A stretch of 14,400 nucleotides of DNA from Candidatus Kaiserbacteria bacterium (GTDB taxonomy: Bacteria > Patescibacteriota > Minisyncoccia > Phycocordibacterales > Phycocordibacteraceae), in assembly GCA_023267775.1 (NCBI GenBank), contig JAHFMQ010000014.1:1-14400 (forward strand), written 5' to 3'. Made by a program: the position numbers and the translations under genes. The notes under the pieces are model-generated. The model saw nothing but the letters and a program-made list of their open reading frames with translations, was not told where the DNA came from and searched no databases. The first letter of the stretch is position 1. Each line of letters begins with the position of its first letter. Below, piece by piece: positions 6,267 to 13,900 of the stretch.

Positions 6267-7685
6267 ATGAATCGTCTCGGTAAAAAAATTCTCGCCATAC
6301 TTTTCTCCCCCGCGATAGCCCTCATGGGGAAACTGCAGTATTGGCAGAAATTCTTGTTTATTAGCGTGTTTTTCATGCTTCCGATTGGCACGATTACATA
6401 TTTTTTCGTCGGCGAGATTAATACCAGCATTGACAGAGCACACTCTGAGCAACTCGGACTCAATTTTGTTAATTCCTTGCGGCATCTCCTGCAAAGTGTC
6501 CAACAGCATCGCGGTATGGCGAGCGCATATTTAAACGGCAATGAAAATTTTAAAAAACCGTTGGCTGAAAAGCGTGACGAAATTGAACGAGATTTCGCGG
6601 CCGTTAAATTTGTGACGGTAGAAATGGAAAGCTTGCTCGAAGCAGGGGCGCATCTTCATGATGGGGATGTGCATCTTGCGGACCTTAAAAACGAGTGGTT
6701 TGCTCTCGAACGAGCGCTCAATGCGGGGAAGCTTACTCCGCTCGCGAGTTTTCAGGCGCATACTAATTTTTCCGAACATATAATTGATTTCATTGCCCAT
6801 ATTGGAGATTTCTCAGGACTTATTCTTGACCCGGAATTGGATACCTACTATCTCATGGATGCGACCGTCAATCGTATTCCGGCGGTGAGCGAACTTATGG
6901 GGCAAGCCCGCGCGTTCGGATTGACGCTCAAGTTCGGCAAACCCATCACTCAAGGAGATAAGCAGGTTTTTCTTTCGCTCTCATCCGTTATCGGTTTTAA
7001 TGCACGCGCGCTCAATCGCGGGATGGAGAATGTGTTTGAGGAAACTCCTGCGCTCCGGGGGAAACTCGCCAAACCATTCGAAGAGCGTATTCAAGAGATC
7101 GATTCTTTTCTGAAAGTTATCGACAAAAATATTCTGCAGGCCGACATCAATACCTTGAACGCGGAGGAGTACTATACTGTTGCGACGCGAGCGATTGATA
7201 GTGTATTTGAGCTCTATGACTACGTCTCTCCCGTATTTCATGATCGGTTACAGGATCGCATTGACGCTTTTACGTCGAAGAGAGATAGCGTTTTGTGGTT
7301 TACCGTGAGTATGTTGGCGTTCGTAGCGTATCTTTTTGTCGGATTTTACTTGGGGCTTCGAGGGGTTATCAAGATATTGAACCAAACAACTGAACGGATG
7401 ATTACGAGCGGAAGTGTTACGAGTATTACACTTGATACCAAAGATGAACTTGGCGAGATTGCCAATTCTTTTAACAAAATTACCAGAGCACTCACCGCGT
7501 CAAATGCCGCACTCGGTGATTCTGTCGTACATCTGAGAAAAAGCGAGCAGGATCTTACAAAGAACATTGAAGAAGTGAACAGTATGAATAGGCTTATGGT
7601 CGATCGGGAACTTAAAATGATTGAATTAAAGGAAGAAAATAAGGCACTCAAAGCACAGCTTGCCGGTCAGGCCGCACCTATATGA
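6267..7685 (+). CDS. NIT-like sensor with HAMP and coiled coil, no catalytic domain
   Basis: 472 residues. A short cytoplasmic start (KLQYWQKF) precedes TM1 (about 29-48). A large extracellular helical domain (50-340) resembles nitrate/nitrite-sensing (NIT) type receptors: SVQQHRGMASAYLNGN near the start and LDPELDTYYLMDATVNRIP in the middle. TM2 (341-363) leads to a HAMP linker (364-412, with TLDTKDELGEIANSFN) and a coiled coil ending in NRLMVDRELKMIELKEENKALKAQL. That tail is often found leading into a histidine kinase or methyl-accepting output, which is missing here. The start has no clear ribosome site; GGAAG lies 19 bases upstream. The gene ends 13 bp before the kinase ATG, so all three sensors are probably cotranscribed. 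It may act as a co-receptor or scaffold for that kinase. Confidence 0.8.
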   Translation: MNRLGKKILAILFSPAIALMGKLQYWQKFLFISVFFMLPIGTITYFFVGEINTSIDRAHSEQLGLNFVNSLRHLLQSVQQHRGMASAYLNGNENFKKPLAEKRDEIERDFAAVKFVTVEMESLLEAGAHLHDGDVHLADLKNEWFALERALNAGKLTPLASFQAHTNFSEHIIDFIAHIGDFSGLILDPELDTYYLMDATVNRIPAVSELMGQARAFGLTLKFGKPITQGDKQVFLSLSSVIGFNARALNRGMENVFEETPALRGKLAKPFEERIQEIDSFLKVIDKNILQADINTLNAEEYYTVATRAIDSVFELYDYVSPVFHDRLQDRIDAFTSKRDSVLWFTVSMLAFVAYLFVGFYLGLRGVIKILNQTTERMITSGSVTSITLDTKDELGEIANSFNKITRALTASNAALGDSVVHLRKSEQDLTKNIEEVNSMNRLMVDRELKMIELKEENKALKAQLAGQAAPI

Positions 7686-7698
7686 CCGTGAGCAGAAC

Positions 7699-10020
7699 AT
7701 GAAATTTAAATTCAAAAGCATACGAGCAAAATTATTGGCCGTCTCTTTGCTGGTTGCTCTTCTGCCAATCATTATTTCCAGTGTTATAAGCGCCACGGTC
7801 ACTAAGGATGCATTGCAAAAAGAACTCCGTGATGAGCTTGAAATTCTAGCCAAGTCTAGAGAGGGACAGGTTTTTGCCTACCTTGATTCCTTGAGCGCAA
7901 GAACACTGGATTTTTCCTCCGACGGTTTAATCCGCGATAACGTTAAAAAAATAATACAGACCGGTTCAAAAGAGGCGGTTTTGAAATTGAATGGCCATTT
8001 GACGCGCAAAAAAGAATTGGTTTCTGAAGAAATTCACGGCATTTTTATTGTCGACGTGCGCGGGAAAATCATCGGCGCAACGGATGAAAAGGAATTGGGT
8101 AAAAACGAGTCGGAAGACGATTATTTTATTGAGGGGCGGGAAGGAGTGCTCGTCTCTAATTTTAACAAGCACGAACATTTCGGGGTGAAAAATACCTTCA
8201 TTGCCTCGGCGCCGATAAAAGATGAAACGACCGGTGAAGTTTTTGGAGTGCTTATAAACGTGTTTGACGCGACGCGAACTATGGTAATGGAATTTACGGA
8301 ATTTGAAACCCTTCAGGTTTATATCGTCGATAGCTCCAAGAATATGTTCATGCATTCGGGGAAACACGCTGAGGAAGATACACATTCTTTAGGAATGACC
8401 GTTGATACCTTGCCGGTGAATGCATGCATTAAAAACGGCAAAGAAATTACTGACACGTACACCAATTATGCCGGGGAGCAGGTTATCGGCGCTTCAGTGT
8501 GTATTACAAAACGCGGTTGGACGCTGTTGGCCGAGATTCCGGCTAAAAAAGCATTTTTGCCAATTCTGCGGACAACTGCATTCTTAGGAATGGTTTCTCT
8601 CTCAACTGCCTTTTTTGTGGCACTCGGCGTCCTCTTTTTCTCCATAAAATTTACCCGCCCTATCAAAAAATTGCACGAAGCGGCGGAAGTGATTGCCAAA
8701 GGAGACTTTGATTACCGAGTGGATATAAAAACTGGAGACGAGGTGGAACAGCTGGCTGGCGCTTTCAACCAGATGGCGGGAAGTCTCCGGGATACTCAAT
8801 CAGTGCTTGAACAAAAAATAAAAGAAAAAACAGTTCAACTGTCTGAACAGGTGCTGGAAGTGAATGATTCAAGGAAAGCCATCCTTAACCTTCTTGAAGA
8901 TATCGAAGAAGAAAAGAAAAAAGTCGAGGCCACTGTCGTCATCAGAACTAAAGAACTCGGTGAAGAAAAGGCCCGTCTTTTAGCTTCAATCAATAGCCTC
9001 TCGTTTGGCCTCATCATCGCAGATAAAGATGACCGCATCATTTTGAGTAATCCCGCACTTCAAAAAATATTGGAATTTGCTTCAGAGCCGCATACCATAC
9101 ATGACATCACGTTGTCGTTAAAAAACACTGGCTCCAAAATCGACCTCGATATTGCAACCTCTTGTAAGCGGTGTATGGAGCTTAAAGAACCGGTCGAGTT
9201 TAAAGAATTGTCCTATGGCAAGAAGTTCTTGCGCATCATTTGTGCACCGATTAGCGCCATGGAAGGATCTATCGGCTACCTCTTTTTAGTGGAGGATATT
9301 ACGGAGGCAAAGGTGATGGAGCGCAGCCGCGACGAATTTTTTGCCGTGGCTTCGCATGAACTGCGCACACCGCTCACGGCAATTCGCGGCAACGCCGATA
9401 TGATTTTGGAAATGTATGCGGACAAGATACCGGACAAAGACATGAGAGAGATGTTGCAGGACATCGACGCCTCAAGTGTTCGTCTTATCACTATCGTAAA
9501 CGACTTCCTCGAGGTGTCTCGATTGGAGCAGGGGAAAATCGAAATAAAGAAAGAGAATTTTGATCTGAACGAGGTCGTAGAGAAAGTGGTACGAAATCTG
9601 AAAAGCACTATTGAAAAAGCCGCAATCGCTCTTCTGTATACACCACCCATCTCTTCCTTGCCGCATGTGTTTGCTGACAAAGGTCGAACGGAACAGATTT
9701 TGGTGAATCTTGTCGGAAATGCCGCAAAGTTCACCAAGGAAGGCAGTATTACGATACACATCGAGCTCACTGGAGGATTTCTAAAAGTTACAATAACAGA
9801 TACTGGCATTGGAATCTCGGAACACAACCAGGCGCTTCTATTCAGAAAATTTCAACAGGCGGGGGAACAGACGCTCGCGCGCGACGTGACGCAAAGTACA
9901 GGGCTCGGTCTTTATATTTGCCGTATGCTCATAGCCGGTATGGGTGGCACGATAGGCATCGAAAAAAGCGAGCTCGGGAAGGGTAGTACGTTCGCCTTTA
10001 CCCTGCCCGTCGCAGTCTGA
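7699..10020 (+). CDS. Membrane sensor histidine kinase, Cache-HAMP-PAS-HisKA-HATPase
   Basis: A complete hybrid-free kinase of 773 residues: TM1 (11-33), Cache-type extracellular domain (about 35-285, with GIFIVDVRGKIIGATD and a second half ending RGWTLLAEIP), TM2 (294-316), HAMP (317-370), coiled coil (370-425), PAS (427-535, GLIIADKDDRIILSNPAL), HisKA with H553 in FFAVASHELRTPLTAIRG, and HATPase with N-box RTEQILVNLVGNAAKF (665-678), G1 DTGIGI (701-706) and G2 GLGLY (735-739). All key residues are present, so it should autophosphorylate and pass phosphate to a receiver, most likely one of the two encoded just after it. ATG 7699 is chosen; the frame can be read from TTG 7660, but that would overlap the previous gene and add a non-hydrophobic 13 residues not typical of the family. 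The PAS domain holds a CxxC (C489-KR-C492). Confidence 0.93.
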   Translation: MKFKFKSIRAKLLAVSLLVALLPIIISSVISATVTKDALQKELRDELEILAKSREGQVFAYLDSLSARTLDFSSDGLIRDNVKKIIQTGSKEAVLKLNGHLTRKKELVSEEIHGIFIVDVRGKIIGATDEKELGKNESEDDYFIEGREGVLVSNFNKHEHFGVKNTFIASAPIKDETTGEVFGVLINVFDATRTMVMEFTEFETLQVYIVDSSKNMFMHSGKHAEEDTHSLGMTVDTLPVNACIKNGKEITDTYTNYAGEQVIGASVCITKRGWTLLAEIPAKKAFLPILRTTAFLGMVSLSTAFFVALGVLFFSIKFTRPIKKLHEAAEVIAKGDFDYRVDIKTGDEVEQLAGAFNQMAGSLRDTQSVLEQKIKEKTVQLSEQVLEVNDSRKAILNLLEDIEEEKKKVEATVVIRTKELGEEKARLLASINSLSFGLIIADKDDRIILSNPALQKILEFASEPHTIHDITLSLKNTGSKIDLDIATSCKRCMELKEPVEFKELSYGKKFLRIICAPISAMEGSIGYLFLVEDITEAKVMERSRDEFFAVASHELRTPLTAIRGNADMILEMYADKIPDKDMREMLQDIDASSVRLITIVNDFLEVSRLEQGKIEIKKENFDLNEVVEKVVRNLKSTIEKAAIALLYTPPISSLPHVFADKGRTEQILVNLVGNAAKFTKEGSITIHIELTGGFLKVTITDTGIGISEHNQALLFRKFQQAGEQTLARDVTQSTGLGLYICRMLIAGMGGTIGIEKSELGKGSTFAFTLPVAV

Positions 10021-10026
10021 TACAAT
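9997..10026 (+). promoter_or_regulatory. Extended -10 promoter for the first response regulator
   Basis: TGATACAAT (10018-10026) is an extended -10 box that overlaps the kinase stop codon (10018-10020). TTTACC (9997-10002) is a four-of-six -35 at 18 bp. The predicted start of transcription falls at or next to the ATG at 10033, giving a leaderless mRNA. No Shine-Dalgarno is present, which agrees. Confidence 0.5.
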
Positions 10027-10032
10027 ATTCGC

Positions 10033-10443
10033 ATGAGTTTAGCAACACAAGAGAAGAAAGTATTTCTTGTTGAGGACAATCTTGAGGTCGGTCGCATGTA
10101 CGAGCGGGCGTTCCGCCTTCATGGATATCAGATGGATATAGTTCATGATGGAGAAACAGCGCTTGCTAAAATTACTGCCGAAAGCACACTTCCCGACGTG
10201 ATCATTCTGGATGCCGTGTTGCCTCATATGAATGGAAGCCAGCTTTTGGAACACCTACGGGCCAATACCCGATTTGCGCGGGTGCCGATAGTAATTTTGA
10301 CCAACTCGCTTGTTAGTCGAGAGGATGAAAAGCGCTTTGCGGAGCTTGGCGCGGATCTCTACTTGGTCAAAATTGAGAATCAGCCCAAACAGGTAGTTGA
10401 AAAGATCGAGGATCTCATGCACAGGGGCGTGTTACACGCGTAG
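10033..10443 (+). CDS. Single-domain response regulator (CheY-like receiver) 1
   Basis: 136 residues, a receiver domain only. Acidic pair E14-D15 (LVEDN), phospho-acceptor D60 (VIILDAVLPHMNG), T90 (VILTN) and K113 (LYLVKIE) are all in place, so it should accept phosphate from a kinase. There is no DNA-binding or enzymatic output; it probably acts by protein contact or as a phosphate relay or sink. It starts 12 bp after the histidine kinase and is a paralogue of the next gene: both share RMYERAFRL after the acidic pocket and PKQVV in the last helix. ATG 10033 is chosen because it sits just behind a promoter-like box. Confidence 0.92.
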   Translation: MSLATQEKKVFLVEDNLEVGRMYERAFRLHGYQMDIVHDGETALAKITAESTLPDVIILDAVLPHMNGSQLLEHLRANTRFARVPIVILTNSLVSREDEKRFAELGADLYLVKIENQPKQVVEKIEDLMHRGVLHA

Positions 10444-10458
10444 ATTTGGTGGTATAAT
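10431..10458 (+). promoter_or_regulatory. Consensus promoter for the second response regulator
   Basis: TATAAT (10453-10458) is a perfect -10 and is preceded by TGG, making an extended -10. GTTACA (10431-10436) is a four-of-six -35 at 16 bp. The -35 lies inside the end of the upstream response regulator. The predicted leader is about 10 bases with no Shine-Dalgarno before ATG 10476. This is the best promoter in the window. Confidence 0.65.
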
Positions 10459-10475
10459 CTAAACCAATATTCAAT

Positions 10476-10919
10476 ATGGCAAAATTGTTCATGGCAGAAG
10501 ATGATCCTTTGATGATCCGCATGTATGAACGAGCGTTTCGTCTTGGTGGGCATGAGCTTACGATGGCAGGCGACGGCGAGGAGGCGCTTCTCACACTAGG
10601 GAAAATGGACCCAAAACCCGATGTCATTCTTCTTGACGTCATGATGCCAAAAATGAGCGGCTTTGACGTTCTACGAAAAGTGAAGGAGGATCCAAAACTG
10701 AAAAATATTCCAGCAATACTGCTCACGAATCTTGCCGGCGCCGAGGATGCTGAAAAAGGTCTCCAACTTGGGGCTGTAGCATATCTCGTGAAAAGTCAAT
10801 ACACTCCAAAGCAAGTTGTTGCCAAAGTTGAAGAGATCGCACAAGCATCAAGTCGTGACGAACTGATCCCCAAGGTAAAAGTTGAAATTAAAAATATCGA
10901 GGAGAATAAAAATGGTTAG
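10476..10919 (+). CDS. Single-domain response regulator (CheY-like receiver) 2
   Basis: 147 residues. It is a receiver with D9-D10 (AEDDP), phospho-acceptor D54 (VILLDVMMPKMSG), T84 (ILLTN) and K106 (YLVKS). After the receiver there is only a short charged tail (RDELIPKVKVEIKNIEENKNG), too small for a DNA-binding domain. It is a tandem paralogue of the preceding regulator (shared IRMYERAFRLGG / GRMYERAFRLHG and PKQVV) but has its own strong promoter, so it may be made at a different level. The partner is probably the kinase at 7699-10020. The gene ends the + strand cluster and faces the minus-strand operon; no clear terminator is seen in the 114 bp between them. Confidence 0.92.
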   Translation: MAKLFMAEDDPLMIRMYERAFRLGGHELTMAGDGEEALLTLGKMDPKPDVILLDVMMPKMSGFDVLRKVKEDPKLKNIPAILLTNLAGAEDAEKGLQLGAVAYLVKSQYTPKQVVAKVEEIAQASSRDELIPKVKVEIKNIEENKNG

Positions 10920-11033
10920 ATCCTTCACGCTCTCTATTCATTCGGGTGCCCGATGTGAGTAGGGATTTACTAAGTACTTGCCGTTAATTACGCATTTCAA
11001 ACAAGACCAGATTCATTATGATGAGTACGTGGT

Positions 11034-11693
11034 TCATCCATGAGGCGATTCTTGGCTACTTGGTTGCTTCGCAATCCAAATTCCCATAAGAAGCCACAAC
11101 CCGCCTACTGTGTAGCCAGCAACTACATCACTAGGGAAGTGGACTCCGAGATATAATCTGCTAAAACCTATACTCACAATAATGATTGAGGCGGCAGTAA
11201 CAATTATTATTCTTTTCGTCGGGTACAGCTTGCAGAGTATGTACGCTAGAAAACCGTAAAGAGCCACTGCGACCGTCGCGTGGCCGCTCGGAAATGAAAA
11301 CGAAGTTTCTGTAATAGCGGATATAAGTCCGCCTGGTCGCGCTCGTGCGATGACCTCCTTCATGACATAGGCAGTGCCTCCTGCACCAATGAGACTAGTA
11401 GCAAGCCCCGCGACATACGAACGAGAAAGGTTTGAACGAAGTAAAAAAATGCTAATAATTCCGGCCATTCCGGCGACTACGAACGTGTCTCCTAGTGAAG
11501 TTATCCATCCGAACAAATTCAGGAGAAGCGGAGAACGCACGCTGTAGAGCAGGTTCTCAAACCACTGATCATACGTACTAATAAAAGAGTGAGGCAGAGA
11601 TACACTCACCGCTAAATAGGCAAGGAGTATAAGTAAAAGCAGCCATAGACACAATAACTTCTTGTCCATAGTCAAATGCTGCTCGGTTACCAT
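11034..11693 (-). CDS. PAP2-family membrane phosphatase (canonical motifs)
   Basis: 219 residues, about six membrane helices. All three PAP2 motifs are intact: KEVIARARP (K112-x6-R119-P120), SFPSGH (H138), and SRLYLGVHFPSD (S178-R179-x5-H185-x3-D189). Family members remove phosphate from lipids such as undecaprenyl pyrophosphate, phosphatidylglycerol phosphate or phosphatidate, on the outer face of the membrane. Its overlap of 7 bp with the lipid kinase gene upstream makes undecaprenyl (pyro)phosphate recycling a fair guess, but motifs do not fix the substrate. The start at 11693 is used; a second ATG at 11669 (MDKKLL) would remove the overlap and is equally possible. It is the last gene of the operon. 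Confidence 0.88.
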   Translation of the reverse strand: MVTEQHLTMDKKLLCLWLLLLILLAYLAVSVSLPHSFISTYDQWFENLLYSVRSPLLLNLFGWITSLGDTFVVAGMAGIISIFLLRSNLSRSYVAGLATSLIGAGGTAYVMKEVIARARPGGLISAITETSFSFPSGHATVAVALYGFLAYILCKLYPTKRIIIVTAASIIIVSIGFSRLYLGVHFPSDVVAGYTVGGLWLLMGIWIAKQPSSQESPHG

Positions 11694-12037
11694 AGGTGCG
11701 GTATGAAAATAATCGCGCCGATAATTGCGGCACCAAGGGAAGTTACCAGCACTGCTGCGGCAGAAAGGTCCTTAATCCTCGCAATATGCGGATCATGCAT
11801 CGGATGAAATTTATCGCATACTTCTTCAAGCGCCGTATTAAATGTTTCGGCCGTGAGGACGAGCGTAATAACTAACAGCAGGATGAGAAATTCTATGCCG
11901 GACAGATTAAAAAAACATCCAAAGGAAAGCGCGATAAGCGCACAGAGTATCTGAAATTTAAAATTCAAACCTTTTCTCCATGCTAAACCGAGACCGATGA
12001 ATGCGTAGCTAAAGCTCCTTGTGAACTTATACAACAT
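11687..12037 (-). CDS. dgkA: DgkA-family undecaprenol/diacylglycerol kinase
   Basis: 116 residues from ATG 12037, the usual size and start for this family (RSFSYAFIGLGLAWRKG...NF). Three membrane helices follow an amphipathic start. The signature AETFNTALEEVCDKF holds E64, N67 and E71, and IKDLSAAAVL is the conserved third-helix start. Such kinases phosphorylate undecaprenol or diacylglycerol with ATP at the inner membrane face. Aligned by eye with E. coli DgkA, the metal-binding E28 position is G23 here (RKGLNF instead of xNEAxF or ERNF), which may lower or change activity. A longer start at 12067 is open but would overlap the upstream gene by 41 bp rather than 11. TATACT lies 6 bp before the chosen ATG and might be an internal -10. 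Confidence 0.85.
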   Translation of the reverse strand: MLYKFTRSFSYAFIGLGLAWRKGLNFKFQILCALIALSFGCFFNLSGIEFLILLLVITLVLTAETFNTALEEVCDKFHPMHDPHIARIKDLSAAAVLVTSLGAAIIGAIIFIPHLW

Positions 12038-12554
12038 GGTAAAAGTATACTCCACCGTCAGCGCCATTGCGGTGTTTTATAAACGGTTGAGCTAATAGGG
12101 ATCCGAGAAGGGAAAGTGACAAATCTCCCATCGTATCGAAATTGCTTGGTTGGCTCAGGAAATTGATATGCAGCCTCAAATTGACCAAAGGGGTATGCAA
12201 AATATCCAAGAGAAATGCATCTCGAAAGCATTCGCCAATTTCCCACCCAATCGCAATAAGTGCAACTAAACTCATCAACGACAAAACAGACTTCCACGTC
12301 ACCGCATCTAAAATGGAGTACTCGGGATATTTCTCGCACAGCCATACGATAATCCAAACCGCCACAAAACCAAACAAGAAATGTTCGAGAGCGTCGTATC
12401 CAAAAAAACTTTCGTCACATCCTAAATATTTAAAACAAGCTGAATTTGGCGCACCATTAAAAAATTCACCATACATAGTCACGGCAGTATAAATAATCGT
12501 TGAGCAAACGGCGATAACGCCGTGACGAGTGTTCATTCCATGAAGAAGTTTCAT
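12027..12554 (-). CDS. YjdF/DUF2238-like integral membrane protein
   Basis: 175 residues with about four or five membrane helices. Scattered polar residues resemble the YjdF/DUF2238 pattern: DALEHFLFGF (H58), IGWEIGECFRD (E105, E108) and, after a loop, NFDTMGDLSLSLLGSLLA (D140-T141, D144). No enzyme activity is established for that family that I can name. It begins 5 bp after the PAP2-like gene and overlaps the lipid kinase at its end, so it is surely cotranscribed and probably works in the membrane envelope pathway of this operon. The family call rests on pattern only; a VanZ-like protein is the other option. Confidence 0.65.
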   Translation of the reverse strand: MKLLHGMNTRHGVIAVCSTIIYTAVTMYGEFFNGAPNSACFKYLGCDESFFGYDALEHFLFGFVAVWIIVWLCEKYPEYSILDAVTWKSVLSLMSLVALIAIGWEIGECFRDAFLLDILHTPLVNLRLHINFLSQPSNFDTMGDLSLSLLGSLLAQPFIKHRNGADGGVYFYHVV

Positions 12555-12559
12555 ACAGT

Positions 12560-13216
12560 TTATTCGGATCGGTTTTGGAAACGCTGTGCAACGACAATCC
12601 CAATTAGCGTTCCAATAATGGCTCCGGCAAGTGCGTCAGAAAACCAATGAATAGTCACCGATACCCCAATACCTATATATAGTGTGTAAAGAAAGGTTGG
12701 AATAACAATCTCTTTGTGGCGCGGATAAAGGGTAATGAGCGCCGCCGCCATCGCGAACGCGACTGCTACATGCGAGGATGGCCACCCCCAAAATATTCCG
12801 TGTCGGAAGAAGCCGAAATTAAAATTTCCACTCACATCAATATTTGAAAGATGCGTCATAAATTCTGGCTGCACCCGTCCCGTCAAGGATTTATAAAATG
12901 CGGAAACCAACCAGCCTATAATGCCAGCTTGTGCCGCGGCCGCGGCAGTGTTTCGTAACTGAACTGACGTGCGCAGTTCTCCGTAGATGTAAAGACCTAC
13001 CGGTAAAAGAATTGGCACAAAAAAACCAAGTATGGCGGAAGGGAATAGAATCGAGAATATCCATACCGCTCGTGTCGACTCAAAATACCACCAGTCAAAA
13101 CCCGAAATGACTAACACGTACGTACTGCCAATCGCCACGAGGTGCCACAGAATGTTTCTTCCCCGGAAACTTTGAATAATATTGCTTTGCAGTTTGTAAC
13201 TAATATCTTTTAGCAT
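12560..13216 (-). CDS. Divergent PAP2-like membrane protein
   Basis: 218 residues from ATG 13216 (a TTG at 13228 would add four residues), five or six membrane helices. PAP2 fold marks are KSLTGRVQP (K109), WGWPSSHVAVAFA (PSSH, H149) and VTIHWFSDALAG (H190, D194). Two phosphate-binding arginines of the family are missing: the Arg of K-x6-RP is Q116, and the SR seven and six residues before H190 is I183-G184. Both catalytic histidines remain. It may act on an unusual phospho-substrate, be weak, or have another role such as transport or binding. It lies 39 bp after dsbA and 5 bp before the YjdF-like gene; no Shine-Dalgarno is visible. Confidence 0.82.
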   Translation of the reverse strand: MLKDISYKLQSNIIQSFRGRNILWHLVAIGSTYVLVISGFDWWYFESTRAVWIFSILFPSAILGFFVPILLPVGLYIYGELRTSVQLRNTAAAAAQAGIIGWLVSAFYKSLTGRVQPEFMTHLSNIDVSGNFNFGFFRHGIFWGWPSSHVAVAFAMAAALITLYPRHKEIVIPTFLYTLYIGIGVSVTIHWFSDALAGAIIGTLIGIVVAQRFQNRSE

Positions 13217-13255
13217 AATTGCGAGCAATCTTCAGTCACTCCACTGAAAGGTTTG

Positions 13256-13900
13256 TTATTTCAACGCGGCGTCGATTGCTTTTGTAAGGGCGGCCAATGA
13301 AGAGTCTGTTTGTTCTACGCCATTAAGAAAGACCGTTGGCGTGTGGTTGAGGGCAAGTACCCCAGCTTCTTGATAGTCTCGATTAACGAGTGATGCATAC
13401 GTCCCCGCATCAAGTGCCGCATCAAACTTAGTCAGGTTGAGCCCAATAGACTTGGCGTAGGAATCAAACAAAGCACGAGGATCGGTGCTGTCTACCCAAT
13501 CTTTTTGATTCTCATAGAGAAGTGCATACATGTCCCAGAAGTGCCCTTGTGCGCCAGCTGCTTGTGCAGCTTCTGCTGCGGGACGAGCGTTCTTATGCTG
13601 GGGAAGTGGGAAGTTTCTGAAGACGAAATTAAATTGAGGATTTTTCCCGTACGTAGTAATAATCTGCTTCATAACGGGCTCGAGTAGTCCGCAGGCAGGG
13701 CATTCAAAATCACCCCACTCGACAAGTGTTACTTTAGCGGTTGTGGTGCCGGTCATAGCGCTATCCGGCTGCACCATTTGTTCTTGAGTGAAGGATGTGG
13801 CCGTGCCGGATGTAGGAGAAAGCCAGAAGAAAATTGCAAAACCTATAATAATGACAATAAAAATACCCCCAAGTGCGATAAGTTGATCAGATAATTTCAT
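13256..13900 (-). CDS. dsbA: DsbA-like membrane-anchored thiol-disulfide oxidoreductase
   Basis: 214 residues. An N-terminal helix (about 8-27) anchors or exports the protein, followed by a Thr/Ser-rich linker and a DsbA/Thioredoxin_4 fold. The active site is FECPAC (C67, C70), and the cis-proline loop is HTPTVFLNG (P188). A helical insert spans about 105-180, as in DsbA. It should put disulfides into proteins outside the membrane and be reoxidised by DsbB. The first 14 bp overlap the end of the dsbB gene, a clear sign of coupling. There are no Cys outside the active site. The closest analogues are BdbD and DsbA of Gram-positive type. This is a strong call. Confidence 0.93.
   Translation of the reverse strand: MKLSDQLIALGGIFIVIIIGFAIFFWLSPTSGTATSFTQEQMVQPDSAMTGTTTAKVTLVEWGDFECPACGLLEPVMKQIITTYGKNPQFNFVFRNFPLPQHKNARPAAEAAQAAGAQGHFWDMYALLYENQKDWVDSTDPRALFDSYAKSIGLNLTKFDAALDAGTYASLVNRDYQEAGVLALNHTPTVFLNGVEQTDSSLAALTKAIDAALK

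Noticed and set aside
7660..7698. TTG start for the histidine kinase
   Set aside because: It would overlap the preceding gene by 26 bp and add 13 residues before an otherwise normal N-terminus (MKFKFKSIRAKLL) that begins at an ATG.
10942..10953. TCGGG-TG-CCCGA as terminator of the response-regulator cluster
   Set aside because: The stem is short, the loop too tight and there is no T-run on either strand.
13231..13248. TTCAGT/ACTGAA hairpin between dsbA and the PAP2-like gene
   Set aside because: Six A/T-rich pairs with no T-run; could arise by chance in the 39-bp gap.
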